DNA of 43,071 nt from a virus. The notes beneath the pieces were generated by a model that saw only the letters and a program-made list of their open reading frames with translations, searched no databases and was not told where the DNA came from. Positions within the stretch are counted from its first letter, which is position 1. Each line of letters starts with the position of its first letter. A program made the position numbers and the translations under genes. Positions 1 through 7,600 of the stretch are shown here, piece by piece. The DNA is taken from the IMG/VR virus record IMGVR_UViG_3300014489_000001, positions 64,001 through 107,071 of that record, one strand, 5' to 3'.

Positions 1-5
1 TCTAT

Positions 6-94
6 GCTCCTGCCTAGTAAGATCCTAGGGAAATGCAGAGATTTAATCTCGGTAGGACTTCGGTCCGAAGTGGGTTCAAGTCCCACCAGGAGTT
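6..94 (+). tRNA. Aberrant class II tRNA (Leu-like body; anticodon UUA or UAA)
   Basis: The 7-bp acceptor stem (gctcctg with caggagt), the T arm (gtggg / ttcaagt / cccac) and a long variable arm (ggac-ttcg-gtcc) are clear, which makes this a class II (Leu or Ser type) tRNA. The anticodon arm is ambiguous. A normal 7-base loop gives 33-U, anticodon UUA and 37-A, with one A-G mismatch in the stem; UUA would read the ochre stop. Aligned by eye to a Leu(UAA) tRNA, the loop appears about two bases short. The D arm is also non-canonical, with a cctag/ctagg stem. It may be a Leu tRNA in decay, an ochre suppressor, or a non-functional remnant. No CCA is encoded. Confidence 0.6.
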
Positions 95-102
95 CCCTTT
101 AC

Positions 103-175
103 GCCTCGTTCGACTTCTGGTTGAGGTCATCAGGTTTTCACCCTGAGTAGGTGGGATCGAAACCCACACGAGGTA
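103..175 (+). tRNA. tRNA-Glu (UUC)
   Basis: A full cloverleaf can be drawn. The acceptor gcctcgt pairs with acgaggt, the anticodon stem tcagg/cctga encloses loop ttttcac (anticodon TTC), and the T stem gtggg/cccac encloses loop atcgaaa. It starts 8 bases after the preceding class II tRNA ends. The discriminator is A and CCA is not encoded. It would read GAA and GAG codons. Confidence 0.88.
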
Positions 176-179
176 ATCA

Positions 180-250
180 CGGGATATAGCTTGAAGGCCA
201 AGCACGCGGTTTGGGACCGCGAGTCGACAGTTCGATTCTGTCTATCCCGA
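180..250 (+). tRNA. tRNA-Pro (UGG)
   Basis: The acceptor cgggata pairs fully with tatcccg. The D stem gctt/aagc, the anticodon stem cgcgg/ccgcg with loop tttggga (anticodon TGG), and the T stem gacag/ctgtc with loop ttcgatt are all intact. The discriminator is A. It lies four bases after tRNA-Glu, so the cluster is probably co-transcribed and processed. Confidence 0.93.
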
Positions 251-261
251 ATGTAGATTAT

Positions 262-333
262 GGGCTTGTAGTTCTAACGGGAAAACATCGGATTTGCACT
301 CCGAAATTGAGGGTTCGATTCCCTCCAGGTCCA
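262..333 (+). tRNA. tRNA-Ala (UGC)
   Basis: The acceptor gggcttg pairs with caggtcc, including a G-U wobble at the third pair; G3:U70 is the main identity element for alanyl-tRNA synthetase. The anticodon stem tcgga/tccga holds loop tttgcac, the same loop as in E. coli tRNA-Ala(UGC). The T arm is gaggg / ttcgatt / ccctc and the discriminator is A. A Cys (GCA) reading would require an irregular loop and is less likely. Confidence 0.92.
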
Positions 334-339
334 CTGTAT

Positions 340-411
340 TGCTCGGTAGTACAATCGGTAGTATGCCTGGCTGTTAACCAGGAGACCTAGGTTCGATTCC
401 TAGCTGAGCAG
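340..411 (+). tRNA. tRNA-Asn (GUU)
   Basis: The acceptor tgctcgg pairs with ctgagca (one wobble). The anticodon stem cctgg/ccagg holds loop ctgttaa (anticodon GTT), and the T arm is ctagg / ttcgatt / cctag. First base U and discriminator G match bacterial tRNA-Asn. It is the last clearly normal tRNA of the cluster. The following 41 bases (412-452) contain tRNA-like fragments (aGCGGTAG, TTCGA) but no complete cloverleaf, possibly a decayed tRNA. Confidence 0.93.
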
Positions 412-452
412 TTAGCGGTAGTTTCCACTTCATGGAGATGACGCCGCTTCGA

Positions 453-532
453 GACCCACGGTAGCCCAAAAGCAGAGGCACCCTGATACAAAAGGGTTTA
501 AGTTGGAGGTATCGAATCCTTCACGTGGGTCC
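453..532 (+). tRNA. tRNA-like element with enlarged loops, anticodon unresolved
   Basis: The ends pair as gacccac with gtgggtc (8 bp if the next G-C is counted). A D arm of normal type (gcc...ggc with agaggc) is present. Both remaining arms look one base too long: the anticodon stem accct/agggt encloses eight bases (gatacaaa), and the T stem ggagg/ccttc encloses eight (tatcgaat). Because of this the anticodon cannot be assigned with confidence; UAC (Val) or ACA are possible. It lies between tRNA-Asn and the terminator, so it is probably transcribed with the cluster. It could be an unusual functional tRNA or a decaying one. Confidence 0.5.
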
Positions 533-540
533 TATAAAAT

Positions 541-570
541 AAGCCCGCATAGAATTCTATGCGGGCTTTT
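541..570 (+). terminator. Terminator after the tRNA cluster
   Basis: A perfect 28-base inverted repeat (aagcccgcatagaa and its complement, positions 541-568) is followed by a T run. It ends the tRNA transcript and isolates it from the promoter module beginning at 577. On the minus strand the upstream A-rich arm could also act as a weaker terminator. Confidence 0.88.
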
Positions 571-576
571 CGTTTT

Positions 577-675
577 GAATCGAATCATTCTAACATTTAT
601 TTTAACATTGCTATTGACAAGCCGTTAAAAATATGTTATAATAGAGTAACAGCGGACACGCTCAGGAATCGAATC
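577..675 (+). promoter_or_regulatory. Promoter module A: consensus sigma70 promoter flanked by GAATCGAATC boxes
   Basis: TTGACA at 614-619 and TATAAT at 637-642 are both perfect consensus hexamers with a 17-base spacer, so this should be a strong housekeeping-sigma promoter active without phage factors. The 10-base box GAATCGAATC occurs at 577-586, upstream of the -35, and again at 666-675, downstream of the start site. The same box-promoter-box arrangement recurs at 1052-1150 with identical spacing. The boxes could be operator sites. It drives the gene at 713. Confidence 0.85.
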
Positions 676-712
676 GGAAATGATTACATGGCAAGAAAGG
701 TAGAAGTCTAAC

Positions 713-1051
713 ATGGACAACAACAAGAAAATACATATCGCTGAGTGTAAAAAGCGATTCGAGCAATGGCGTCAGAATCACCGATTCATCATTCGGTACG
801 TTCGTCACGCTGCAAACAAACACCCATTCGCCGTTGTGCTGGCTTACGCTGATAATGGCCAGATTCGAGTAGGGTTCAGTAAGTGCAACAAGACTGATGT
901 TTGGAATCGCTACATCGGTCTGCTGAAAGCCATCGACGATGGCAGGTCTGATAATGCCCGCGTAATCCCGATGCGAATCATGAAGGAAGTCCACGAGATG
1001 ATCGATTTCGCGCACAGCGACAAGGGCCGTGAGTGTTTAGAAGTGGCATAA
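713..1051 (+). CDS. Hypothetical protein (112 aa) under promoter module A
   Basis: I do not recognise the family. The protein is basic at its N-terminus (MDNNKKIHIAECKKRFEQW) with a predicted helical start, then a mixed region with a VVLAYADNGQIRVGFSKCNKTD segment, and a helical C-terminus. There is no signal peptide or membrane segment, so it is presumably cytoplasmic. The start follows an A/G-rich stretch (gaaagg, 15-20 bases upstream) that makes only a modest ribosome site. Expression from a perfect consensus promoter right after the tRNA cluster suggests an early, host-directed role, but this is inference. An antisense frame over the same bases has no matching promoter and was not chosen. 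Confidence 0.7.
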   Translation: MDNNKKIHIAECKKRFEQWRQNHRFIIRYVRHAANKHPFAVVLAYADNGQIRVGFSKCNKTDVWNRYIGLLKAIDDGRSDNARVIPMRIMKEVHEMIDFAHSDKGRECLEVA

Positions 1052-1150
1052 GAATCGAATCAAAATCCGAACTATTTTGGAATAGGTCTTGACAAGCGCG
1101 GAATTTTATGTTATAATAGAGTATGAGCCGAAGGGCTAAAGAATCGAATC
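1052..1150 (+). promoter_or_regulatory. Promoter module B: second copy of the box-promoter-box module
   Basis: TTGACA at 1089-1094 and TATAAT at 1112-1117 are again perfect with a 17-base spacer. GAATCGAATC boxes lie at 1052-1061 and 1141-1150. All four elements sit exactly 475 bases from their counterparts in module A, while the sequence between them has diverged apart from the core and the shared 'atgttataatagagta'-type -10 context. The module starts immediately after the upstream gene's stop codon and drives the genes at 1226 and 1653. Confidence 0.85.
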
Positions 1151-1225
1151 CCACGCAACTGGAATCTAGACGCGAGAATTTAGATTCCTGAGATACTGCT
1201 TAGTTTCTCGCAGGAGAGTACCGTT

Positions 1226-1639
1226 ATGAAATGGTTTCTTGCGCTCGTTGTTTTGGGAATCACCTGCATCGACGTGGAAGCAGGTCCGATTCTCAACTGG
1301 CTACGCTCCCAGCGTGCAGGCTATGAATCTCCGGTAACGTATTACCAAGAGGTCGCGACGCAGCAATCGTGTTGCTGCAACGATGGCGTCACTACGACAC
1401 CGCTTCAAGCCGCACCAACGCCTGAGCCGATTCAGGTCGCTCCAATGAACCAGCTCAACACCGACCGCCAGCGCCAATCGCAGTTCGACAATGAAGTTCA
1501 ACGGCAGTTACAACTGCAACATGGGTCGCAGCAACAGATTCCGCCGGTCGAACGTCGAACTCTGCCCGAACGGCCGCTATCGAATCGTCCGCTTTCCGAA
1601 CAGCCATTCCCGAATGAGGCGCCAGCGCTTCCCAAGTAA
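1226..1639 (+). CDS. Secreted Gln/Pro-rich protein (137 aa)
   Basis: The first 19-20 residues (MKWFLALVVLGITCIDVEA) form a signal peptide with cleavage likely after VEA. The mature part begins GPILNWLRSQRAGYES, contains a CCC triplet at about residues 49-51, and then becomes a low-complexity Gln, Pro and Arg-rich tail. The ribosome site (aggag, about 9 bases upstream) supports this start. It is expected to be exported; an extended, disordered surface protein is likely. The GPILNWLR-type mature start resembles small secreted planctomycete proteins from memory. Its function is unknown. Confidence 0.75.
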   Translation: MKWFLALVVLGITCIDVEAGPILNWLRSQRAGYESPVTYYQEVATQQSCCCNDGVTTTPLQAAPTPEPIQVAPMNQLNTDRQRQSQFDNEVQRQLQLQHGSQQQIPPVERRTLPERPLSNRPLSEQPFPNEAPALPK

Positions 1640-1652
1640 AGGGAGGTTCGCA

Positions 1653-1748
1653 ATGAGATGGATACTCGTAATCATTATGCTCGGAATGATTGTGTATGAG
1701 GAAATACCAGTCATAACTCCGAAACCGATACCGATTATAAAACGGTAG
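1653..1748 (+). CDS. Small membrane peptide (31 aa)
   Basis: A GGGAGG ribosome site six bases upstream of the ATG at 1653 makes this short gene convincing. The peptide (MRWILVIIMLGMIVYEE then IPVITPKPIPIIKR) has one hydrophobic segment of about 14 residues and a Pro-rich basic tail. It starts 13 bases after the secreted Gln/Pro-rich gene and is probably co-translated with it. It is a single-pass membrane or membrane-associated micropeptide of unknown role. The gene ends just before the terminator at 1751. Confidence 0.7.
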   Translation: MRWILVIIMLGMIVYEEIPVITPKPIPIIKR

Positions 1749-1750
1749 CG

Positions 1751-1787
1751 AAAAAGGCCATGTAGCATCTTGCTACATGGCCTTTTT
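1751..1787. terminator. Bidirectional terminator between converging operons
   Basis: The hairpin has 17-base arms (1751-1767 and 1771-1787) and a 3-base loop, with an A run on the left and a T run on the right. It can therefore terminate the plus-strand genes from 1226 and the minus-strand late operon whose last gene stops at 1808. Confidence 0.9.
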
Positions 1788-1807
1788 CGTTTTCACTCGT
1801 CAGTGAT

Positions 1808-2800
1808 TTACAGCTTTTTGAATTGTGCCCAGAATGCAGCGTTTGGCGCGCCGAGACCGGTGCAATAATCATAACCAGGGCCAGCCTTATAAGCACCGTT
1901 AGAACCCTTGGTAATGTCGGTCATCAATTTAGACGCATAGGCCGTCTCGATGAAATTCTTGATACGTTGTGTCGTGTTGCTTGCAACACACGCAACGCCA
2001 CCAGCTAACATTGGACCAACAGCCGACGTGCCACCAAAGGTGTTCCAAACACCCTTGATCACGATTGGATATCCGCTGTTCGGATCAGCATCCAGAGCCA
2101 TGTCTGGAACACCACGCATTGTGCCCAAAGACTGATAGGCTGGTTTTGTGTAGAGTTTGGAAATCCCTCCACCACCATCTGCCCAAGCCTCTTCGTCGGT
2201 AGTGATGGATGTACCACCAGCAGCTACCGAGTGTGGCGAACTTGCCGGGAAATCCACGTTCGAACCTGGATCACCATCGGTACTGCCGTTGTCACCGGAT
2301 GCAACGAAAACAGGAATGTTAAGATTCTTGCACGCAAGAATCGCGAGATTCATTGCCGTGTTGTCGCCGTTGGCTTCATCGGAACCCCAACTGATTGTGC
2401 AAGCAACACAGGTGTCCATCGCTGCAACCGCTGCGACTGCGTTGGCAAAAGAGTCGTCCGTGTTTTGTGCGAAAAAGATTCGAATGCCGACTTTGCCGCG
2501 AGTAGCGCCGATGATATTCTGGATGTCGAGAGCATTCTCTCCATCGGCAGAATTGGGATCACCTGTATAATCATTCTTGGCGCCATCGACGGAATAATCA
2601 CGAACATCAGGACGCGGCAAACCGTACTGTGTACAGTATGCGACGATATCAGCCCAAGCGTAACCACCACCAAGGCTGATGATTGCCACATTGACAGGAT
2701 GAGAACCTGGCACAGGGAATCCATACCGTTCAGCCAGAGACACACCCGAAAAGCTTACATGTGGCTTTTCAGCCTTCGGGCGTTTGATGTAAGATTTCAT
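1808..2800 (-). CDS. Sedolisin-family (S53) serine-carboxyl peptidase, without prosegment
   Basis: The protein is 330 aa. S53 hallmarks are all present: E88 and D92 (GENALDI), D170 (SGDNGS, oxyanion aspartate), the catalytic Ser259 in GGTSAVGP, and the C-terminal calcium site (DITKGSNGAY, then GPGYDYCTGLGAP with D295 and D311). Known sedolisins are subtilisin-fold proteases, usually made with a prosegment of about 150-200 residues and often active at low pH. Here the gene encodes only the mature-length catalytic domain and no signal peptide. AGGAGG six bases upstream of the ATG at 2800 fixes the start, which excludes a 14-residue extension reading through a hairpin. It is the last gene of the late operon, behind the tail genes. 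A virion-borne penetration protease or a lysis enzyme are both plausible. Confidence 0.93.
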   Translation of the reverse strand: MKSYIKRPKAEKPHVSFSGVSLAERYGFPVPGSHPVNVAIISLGGGYAWADIVAYCTQYGLPRPDVRDYSVDGAKNDYTGDPNSADGENALDIQNIIGATRGKVGIRIFFAQNTDDSFANAVAAVAAMDTCVACTISWGSDEANGDNTAMNLAILACKNLNIPVFVASGDNGSTDGDPGSNVDFPASSPHSVAAGGTSITTDEEAWADGGGGISKLYTKPAYQSLGTMRGVPDMALDADPNSGYPIVIKGVWNTFGGTSAVGPMLAGGVACVASNTTQRIKNFIETAYASKLMTDITKGSNGAYKAGPGYDYCTGLGAPNAAFWAQFKKL

Positions 2801-2814
2801 CTCTACCTCCTGGG

Positions 2815-2846
2815 AAAAGAAAAGGCCGTGGAACGATTCCACGGCC
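2815..2846 (-). terminator. Hairpin with T-rich tail upstream of the S53 protease gene
   Basis: Ten-bp arms (2824-2833 and 2837-2846, ggccgtggaa/ttccacggcc) are followed on the minus strand by ttttctttt. It lies after the stop of the 190-aa gene and directly before the AGGAGG of the protease gene, so it would end or reduce transcription into that gene. Confidence 0.82.
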
Positions 2847-2854
2847 CTTATTGA

Positions 2855-3427
2855 TTACAGCGTTGGTGGTGTCTCGTACACCAAGATGCAGCGAACGATG
2901 CCGACTGTGGCAGTTTCGAGTGTGCCCGTCAAGAGGCAACACAGACTGTAAGTCACTTGACTTGCATTCAAACTTGCAGCGTCACCTGGGACGTTGCCAA
3001 TCTGATATGCTGCTGCCAAGTTAGCAGCACCAGCCAACAGAGAGTGTGGCGCCGAGCCTTCGAGACCGATGCCGAGGGAGGTACCAGTGACACTGGTGAC
3101 TGCCGTCAGAATCTTGAAAGCCGCCAACTTGACCTTGCTGCCGGCCGGAACAACTGCGATTGGCAAATTCGAATTGCCGCCGCTGACAGAGAGGTCAAGA
3201 GTCACGTCGACGCGAACTTCTTGCAGACCAGCCGGATCAGTCATGACGCGAGTACGCAGACCATCGAAATTGAGTTCGACTTCCTGCCTGGTGCTGATGG
3301 TGGTACCACGATTCGGATCGGTGTAGGTACCGTAATTCACCATCTTGATCACGTCGGCGTAGAAATCATATGGAGGCAACGCAGCTGCCAAGCAAGCAGC
3401 GACTGGTTGACCGTTCAAAAACTTCAT
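2855..3427 (-). CDS. Putative virion protein with the shared MKFLNG N-terminal peptide (190 aa)
   Basis: The protein starts MKFLNGQPVAAC, matching the N-terminal peptide shared with the capsid protein, scaffold, tail tube protein and a 74-aa protein of this genome. The rest looks beta-rich with small residues (DVTLDLSVSGGN, GSKVKLAAFK, TGTSLGIGLEG) and has Cys residues near the C-terminus (SLCCLLTG, GIVRC). I do not recognise a family. GGGAG five to nine bases upstream supports the start. Its position at the distal end of the tail module and its sequence character suggest a structural protein, perhaps a decoration or tail-tip component. A terminator-like hairpin follows the stop. Confidence 0.75.
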   Translation of the reverse strand: MKFLNGQPVAACLAAALPPYDFYADVIKMVNYGTYTDPNRGTTISTRQEVELNFDGLRTRVMTDPAGLQEVRVDVTLDLSVSGGNSNLPIAVVPAGSKVKLAAFKILTAVTSVTGTSLGIGLEGSAPHSLLAGAANLAAAYQIGNVPGDAASLNASQVTYSLCCLLTGTLETATVGIVRCILVYETPPTL

Positions 3428-3428
3428 G

Positions 3429-3695
3429 TTAAATCTCCCGTTTTGTACAAGTCTGACAGTAACTCGGATTCACATAGAGTCCGATCAATGAACAACTATC
3501 AACGATTTTGCTTCCCAAAGGACATTTGACACGGATGCCAATTTGACGAAACTTGCAGGGTTTATATTCCAAGACAAACCGATAAGGATCGGATGGGTCC
3601 CGAACATAACCCGGCTCACTGAATCTCGGTGGCATACCTCGACATGGAAACACAATGTCGAAGCCAACCATTCTTGCACCAGGTGGAAGATTCAT
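3429..3695 (-). CDS. Small Cys-containing protein (88 aa)
   Basis: The family is not recognised. It contains six cysteines, including FPCRG, KPCKF, VKCPLG, DSCSL and a C-terminal YCQTC, which could bind a metal or form disulfides. The start overlaps the stop of the 297-aa upstream gene (ATGA arrangement), implying translational coupling, and its stop lies just before the start of the 190-aa gene. This places it firmly in the tail operon. It may be a small virion or assembly protein. Confidence 0.65.
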   Translation of the reverse strand: MNLPPGARMVGFDIVFPCRGMPPRFSEPGYVRDPSDPYRFVLEYKPCKFRQIGIRVKCPLGSKIVDSCSLIGLYVNPSYCQTCTKREI

Positions 3696-4585
3696 GGTGA
3701 TATCCCGGTATCGTAAGGACTTGGAGGCGGACTTGGATACTCGAAGCTATTAGGTATCTCAGGTGTACCATTAACATCGACATACGGATCAGCATCAGTC
3801 CCAGCGTGCCAAGATGCATCATCATCGTAACCAGAATCCCAGCCGACTGCTTCAACTTCATAACCTACAGAATACACTACACCTATTGCACCAACAAAGT
3901 TACCAGCAGTTTCATAAAATCCAGAAGCATCTCCTGGAAAATTAATTTGATGTGCACTCCATTGCGGACATGGTAACATATGGTGTCTAGTGTGTGGTGT
4001 ATACCAATAAGTTCCTTCAAGACCAGTTGTTGTATCTAATGTTACAAATGACTGAGTATAAGGATTTATATCAGTGATTACTGATGGTTGTCCAGGGCCA
4101 ACACCGAATGCTTGGATGGTAAAATTAACAGGACCACAACCGAAACTATATACGGTGTTCCTATTCCAGTAGAAAATAGTGGGGCCAAATTGCTCTGATG
4201 TTGGTAGGATACCATCTGGTCCAAAGCTAGATGCATACAACACTGTAACACGAAGTCGAATATCCGTTTGACCATCCGGCCAAGGACATTTGTCGATTCT
4301 AACACGCCTTCTAAGCATTGTACCTTTTTTGCCAAAGTATGACTCAGCATTGGCAGTATTCATTCCAAATCCACCTTCAATAGCTAGTGCATTGCTAGCA
4401 TTTTGAGTGGTAAACAGATGACCAGTCAGTGGTGAGGAACTAAAGGGAGACAAAATAAAAGGTTCTGATTCTGGTGCATGTAGGGGGTCTACATAACCAT
4501 GTTGAGACAATGCTTTAAACATGCGTGCAAGTATACCAGCAGAAACTGTCTGTGAATCGGGACTAATTGGATCGCCGAGATTCAT
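3692..4585 (-). CDS. Putative distal tail or adhesin-type protein (297 aa)
   Basis: The family is not recognised. The N-terminal third is mixed; the middle is beta-rich with aromatic and Gly residues (IFYWNRNTVYSFGCGPVNFT, YWYTPHTRHHMLP); the C-terminus is acidic and Pro-rich (YPSPPPSPYDTG). GGGAGG about five bases upstream of the ATG supports the start. A large hairpin (4601-4637) precedes it and it follows the tail hub gene. A tail-tip or receptor-contact role is inferred only from position and composition. Confidence 0.65.
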   Translation of the reverse strand: MNLGDPISPDSQTVSAGILARMFKALSQHGYVDPLHAPESEPFILSPFSSSPLTGHLFTTQNASNALAIEGGFGMNTANAESYFGKKGTMLRRRVRIDKCPWPDGQTDIRLRVTVLYASSFGPDGILPTSEQFGPTIFYWNRNTVYSFGCGPVNFTIQAFGVGPGQPSVITDINPYTQSFVTLDTTTGLEGTYWYTPHTRHHMLPCPQWSAHQINFPGDASGFYETAGNFVGAIGVVYSVGYEVEAVGWDSGYDDDASWHAGTDADPYVDVNGTPEIPNSFEYPSPPPSPYDTGISP

Positions 4586-4600
4586 TTATACCTCCCAGAC

Positions 4601-4637
4601 CAAGCAGTACACCAGATTAATTCTGGTGTACTGCTTG
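4601..4637 (-). other. Long intergenic hairpin upstream of the 297-aa gene
   Basis: Sixteen-bp perfect arms (4601-4616 and 4622-4637) enclose a 5-base loop. On the minus strand the hairpin is followed not by a T run but by gtctGGGAGG, i.e. directly by the ribosome site. It is unlikely to be a normal intrinsic terminator; an mRNA-stabilising or processing structure is more likely. Confidence 0.75.
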
Positions 4638-4640
4638 AAA

Positions 4641-7600
4641 TTAGCCGACCCACACGGGCACCTGCATCGTGTACTCTACTGCACTGTTAGGACCACCATC
4701 TGATGGATTACCGTTTGAACCTTTTCCAGTACCAGAATCCTTTTTAGTACCTTTAGCAATCAATGCCCAGGTACCGGCAGGTACATTGTCACCTGTGATC
4801 TGCAATTGCTTAACGAAATTAACGACTTGTGGTGTCCCATTGAGACCTTCCATATAGACGTTTACAACGTAAGGTCCAGAGCCAGAACCACTCTGAACAA
4901 CACCAGGGAATGTACTTGCACCAGGTGTTCCGGGTACAAATAAGTACGAAGAATTAGTCTGAACTCTTGCAGATGTAAAAGCCTGAGCAGCAGCAGTCAA
5001 AACATCAGAAGCAGACTGTACTGCGGCTAATGCATCCGTTGCTGCTTGTTGTGCTGCTTGTACTCCAGTCTGGGCACCACTGTTACCAGGATTAGCATTA
5101 GCAAAAGCAGTAGCAGTAGCCGATGCGGCACTAGCTTGTTGTGCTTTCTTCAAAGCTTGTTGTGATGCGACCATAGCAGCAGCGTAAGCTGCCGCTGCTG
5201 CCGCTGCTGCACCTGCGTCACCAGTTGTCCAAACTAATTGACATACCATGACCCATGTATCTGGTTCCACTGGTGTAGAATTATTTTCTGCATCATAGGA
5301 AGCATCAACTGCGGTCCATGTAATCGGTGGCTGCGTAAGTCCTTGTGTATAAGCCTGAGTTACATAAGACCCTGGTTGCGGTGGAGTACCAGCAGTTGTA
5401 GGTCCAGACACGATCTGTGCTGGAAATGTAACTGTTGGCGTTTTCGTCGTCGTACCTGCTGTCGATGTGGAATCAGCAGGTGCTGTTGCATCCGCAGGTG
5501 GAACTAATCCTGTTACAGGATCAGTCGGTGTTGGCTGAAATGGCAAGAATCCTGGATCAGTACGACCATCAAGATTACCCATTGGTGTAATTGGTGCCGG
5601 TGGTGAATTCTCAGGTGGTTCTGTCTGACCAGGAGTAGGGCTACCGGAATCAATAGCCTGCCTAATTCCTTTATTCATAGGGAATGTGGTTCCACCAGAT
5701 GGTCTGGCAGATGAAATATCACCACTCGCTGTGATACCTGGCCCGCTGCTTCCTGGTTGATCAAGGATAGTAGGATAGAATAAGAACGTACTATCCACTG
5801 GCCATGCAAAATCATACTGAGTCATTTCACCAAGCCGCACAGGCATCCATACTTCAAACTCAATTTCCATAGTATCAGAATTAAGATGCGTACTGTTTAT
5901 CAAACCAGTAATCATCCCTGTGCAAACCCAATTACTTGCAAAGTTAATTGCAACAGGATCAAACGATTCCAATTGAAGTTTGTGCAATGGTGTCTTGAAC
6001 TTTACCAACTTCCATGTATTGGATTTTCGAATCAACCAGAAGGTTGCAGCCAAATCAACCATACTAGGATTATTGTACGAATACCAATCATAATCCTGAA
6101 TATGTAGACCATACTTTCCTTGGTTATTACGGAGAATGACCTTATCTGTACCGCTTCCTTTCTCGCTATCACGAAGTGGACCGTAATCCATTTTGTAACT
6201 GGCCATCAATTTCGTGACCAAATTCTCCGTAGGCGTGCAATCCAATTCAAGAGAACCAAAGATGATATCATCCAAAGTAATCGTGTCAACAGCATCCGGC
6301 TCAGGCACCAAGTATCGCATGTAGAATATACGATTCTTGAGCCAAATTGCGCATCGTGCTTGATATGCAATCTCACCTAAAACTTGAATGATATTTTTTC
6401 TGTCAAACAAGCAAAAGTGGCTAGCAAAATTATTTACTTGAGCACGTACTGTTGCAAAACTTGCTGAATCAATACCAAACTTGGTATATGTTTGAATCAA
6501 CCAAGTAATGATATCAACAGTATTTGGACCAACTGGTGAAATCAGGTCGGCATAGATTGTATCTTCCCAACCCTCGTCCCAATACGTCATTGGTCGAACC
6601 AATGTTATGACTGTTGCTAAGAACGGTGCGACATCATAATCGCCGAACTGTTGAATAGATACGTCATAATAATGATTGTTGGGTAACCCTGTACCAGGTG
6701 TCAAAATATTGTCACCTGCTGCAAATCCTGCTAATGCAGTATTCACACCAACGAACGGATTACTACCGTCAAGAATTTCACCAAATGGTGTTGCAGCAGT
6801 AATATTACCTAATGTGTCACCAGTGCCACCACTAGGGATGCTCGTCAACAATTTCGTTTGATTGAAATCTCGCGTCGCATACAAACCTACAACAGTGCAA
6901 GGCAGCATCGCTGCAATGTATCGTGTAGGGAGCGGACTTAACCATTTGATTGCAGTGCCAGCCTTGATAAAAGCAAAACCACCACCATGCACAGTTATAC
7001 TGACAGGAGTTGCAGGTTGATCAATTTCTAAGTTTCCATAGAAATTGTAGATACCAATCTGACCACCTGAATATGAATAAGTGACAGGAACCTTTCTGGC
7101 AACTGATATGATAGTCATAGTGGAATCACCACGACCATCACTATTATTACGAGGCGTAATTGTAACTGTTAAAATCAATGGTCCAACTTCAATCAATGCT
7201 GTTTGATTTTGTGGGAATGTACTTCCATTAAATAACGTCACTGACGTTATTTCAAAACTCTGTTCTTGTCCAAGTTGACGTTCAAGCCTCCCAAGGTCGT
7301 TATTTATTGTATTACCTTGATCAGCATCTGCTTTCAATAATGCATTGTTGGTAGCAAGATTAACATCATCAGCTTTTTGAATAGCATCTGTTAATGCCTT
7401 GCTATTAGCGGCATCTGCGGCATCGGCAGCAGCAGAATCGGCAGTAATTTTGTCTTCTGCGTCTTTTTTTGCCTGGGTCAACTCATCACTAGGCGACCCA
7501 CCAGCTTGTGTGATTAAATCGATTTCCTCTTGAATCACTGCCAAAGCAATCGTATCAGCGGTCGCTGTATTAAGACGATTTAAATCTAATGCAACTTGTG

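Noticed and set aside
412-452. A complete tRNA between tRNA-Asn and the last tRNA-like element
   Set aside because: Only fragments (a GGTAG stretch, a possible anticodon stem, TTCGA) are present; 41 bases is too short for a cloverleaf.
453-532. Selenocysteine tRNA (8-bp acceptor stem)
   Set aside because: There is no UCA anticodon and no long variable arm, so the extra acceptor pair alone is not enough.
662-1015. Minus-strand 117-codon frame opposite the 112-aa gene
   Set aside because: The plus strand has a perfect promoter directly upstream and the minus frame has no promoter or ribosome site.
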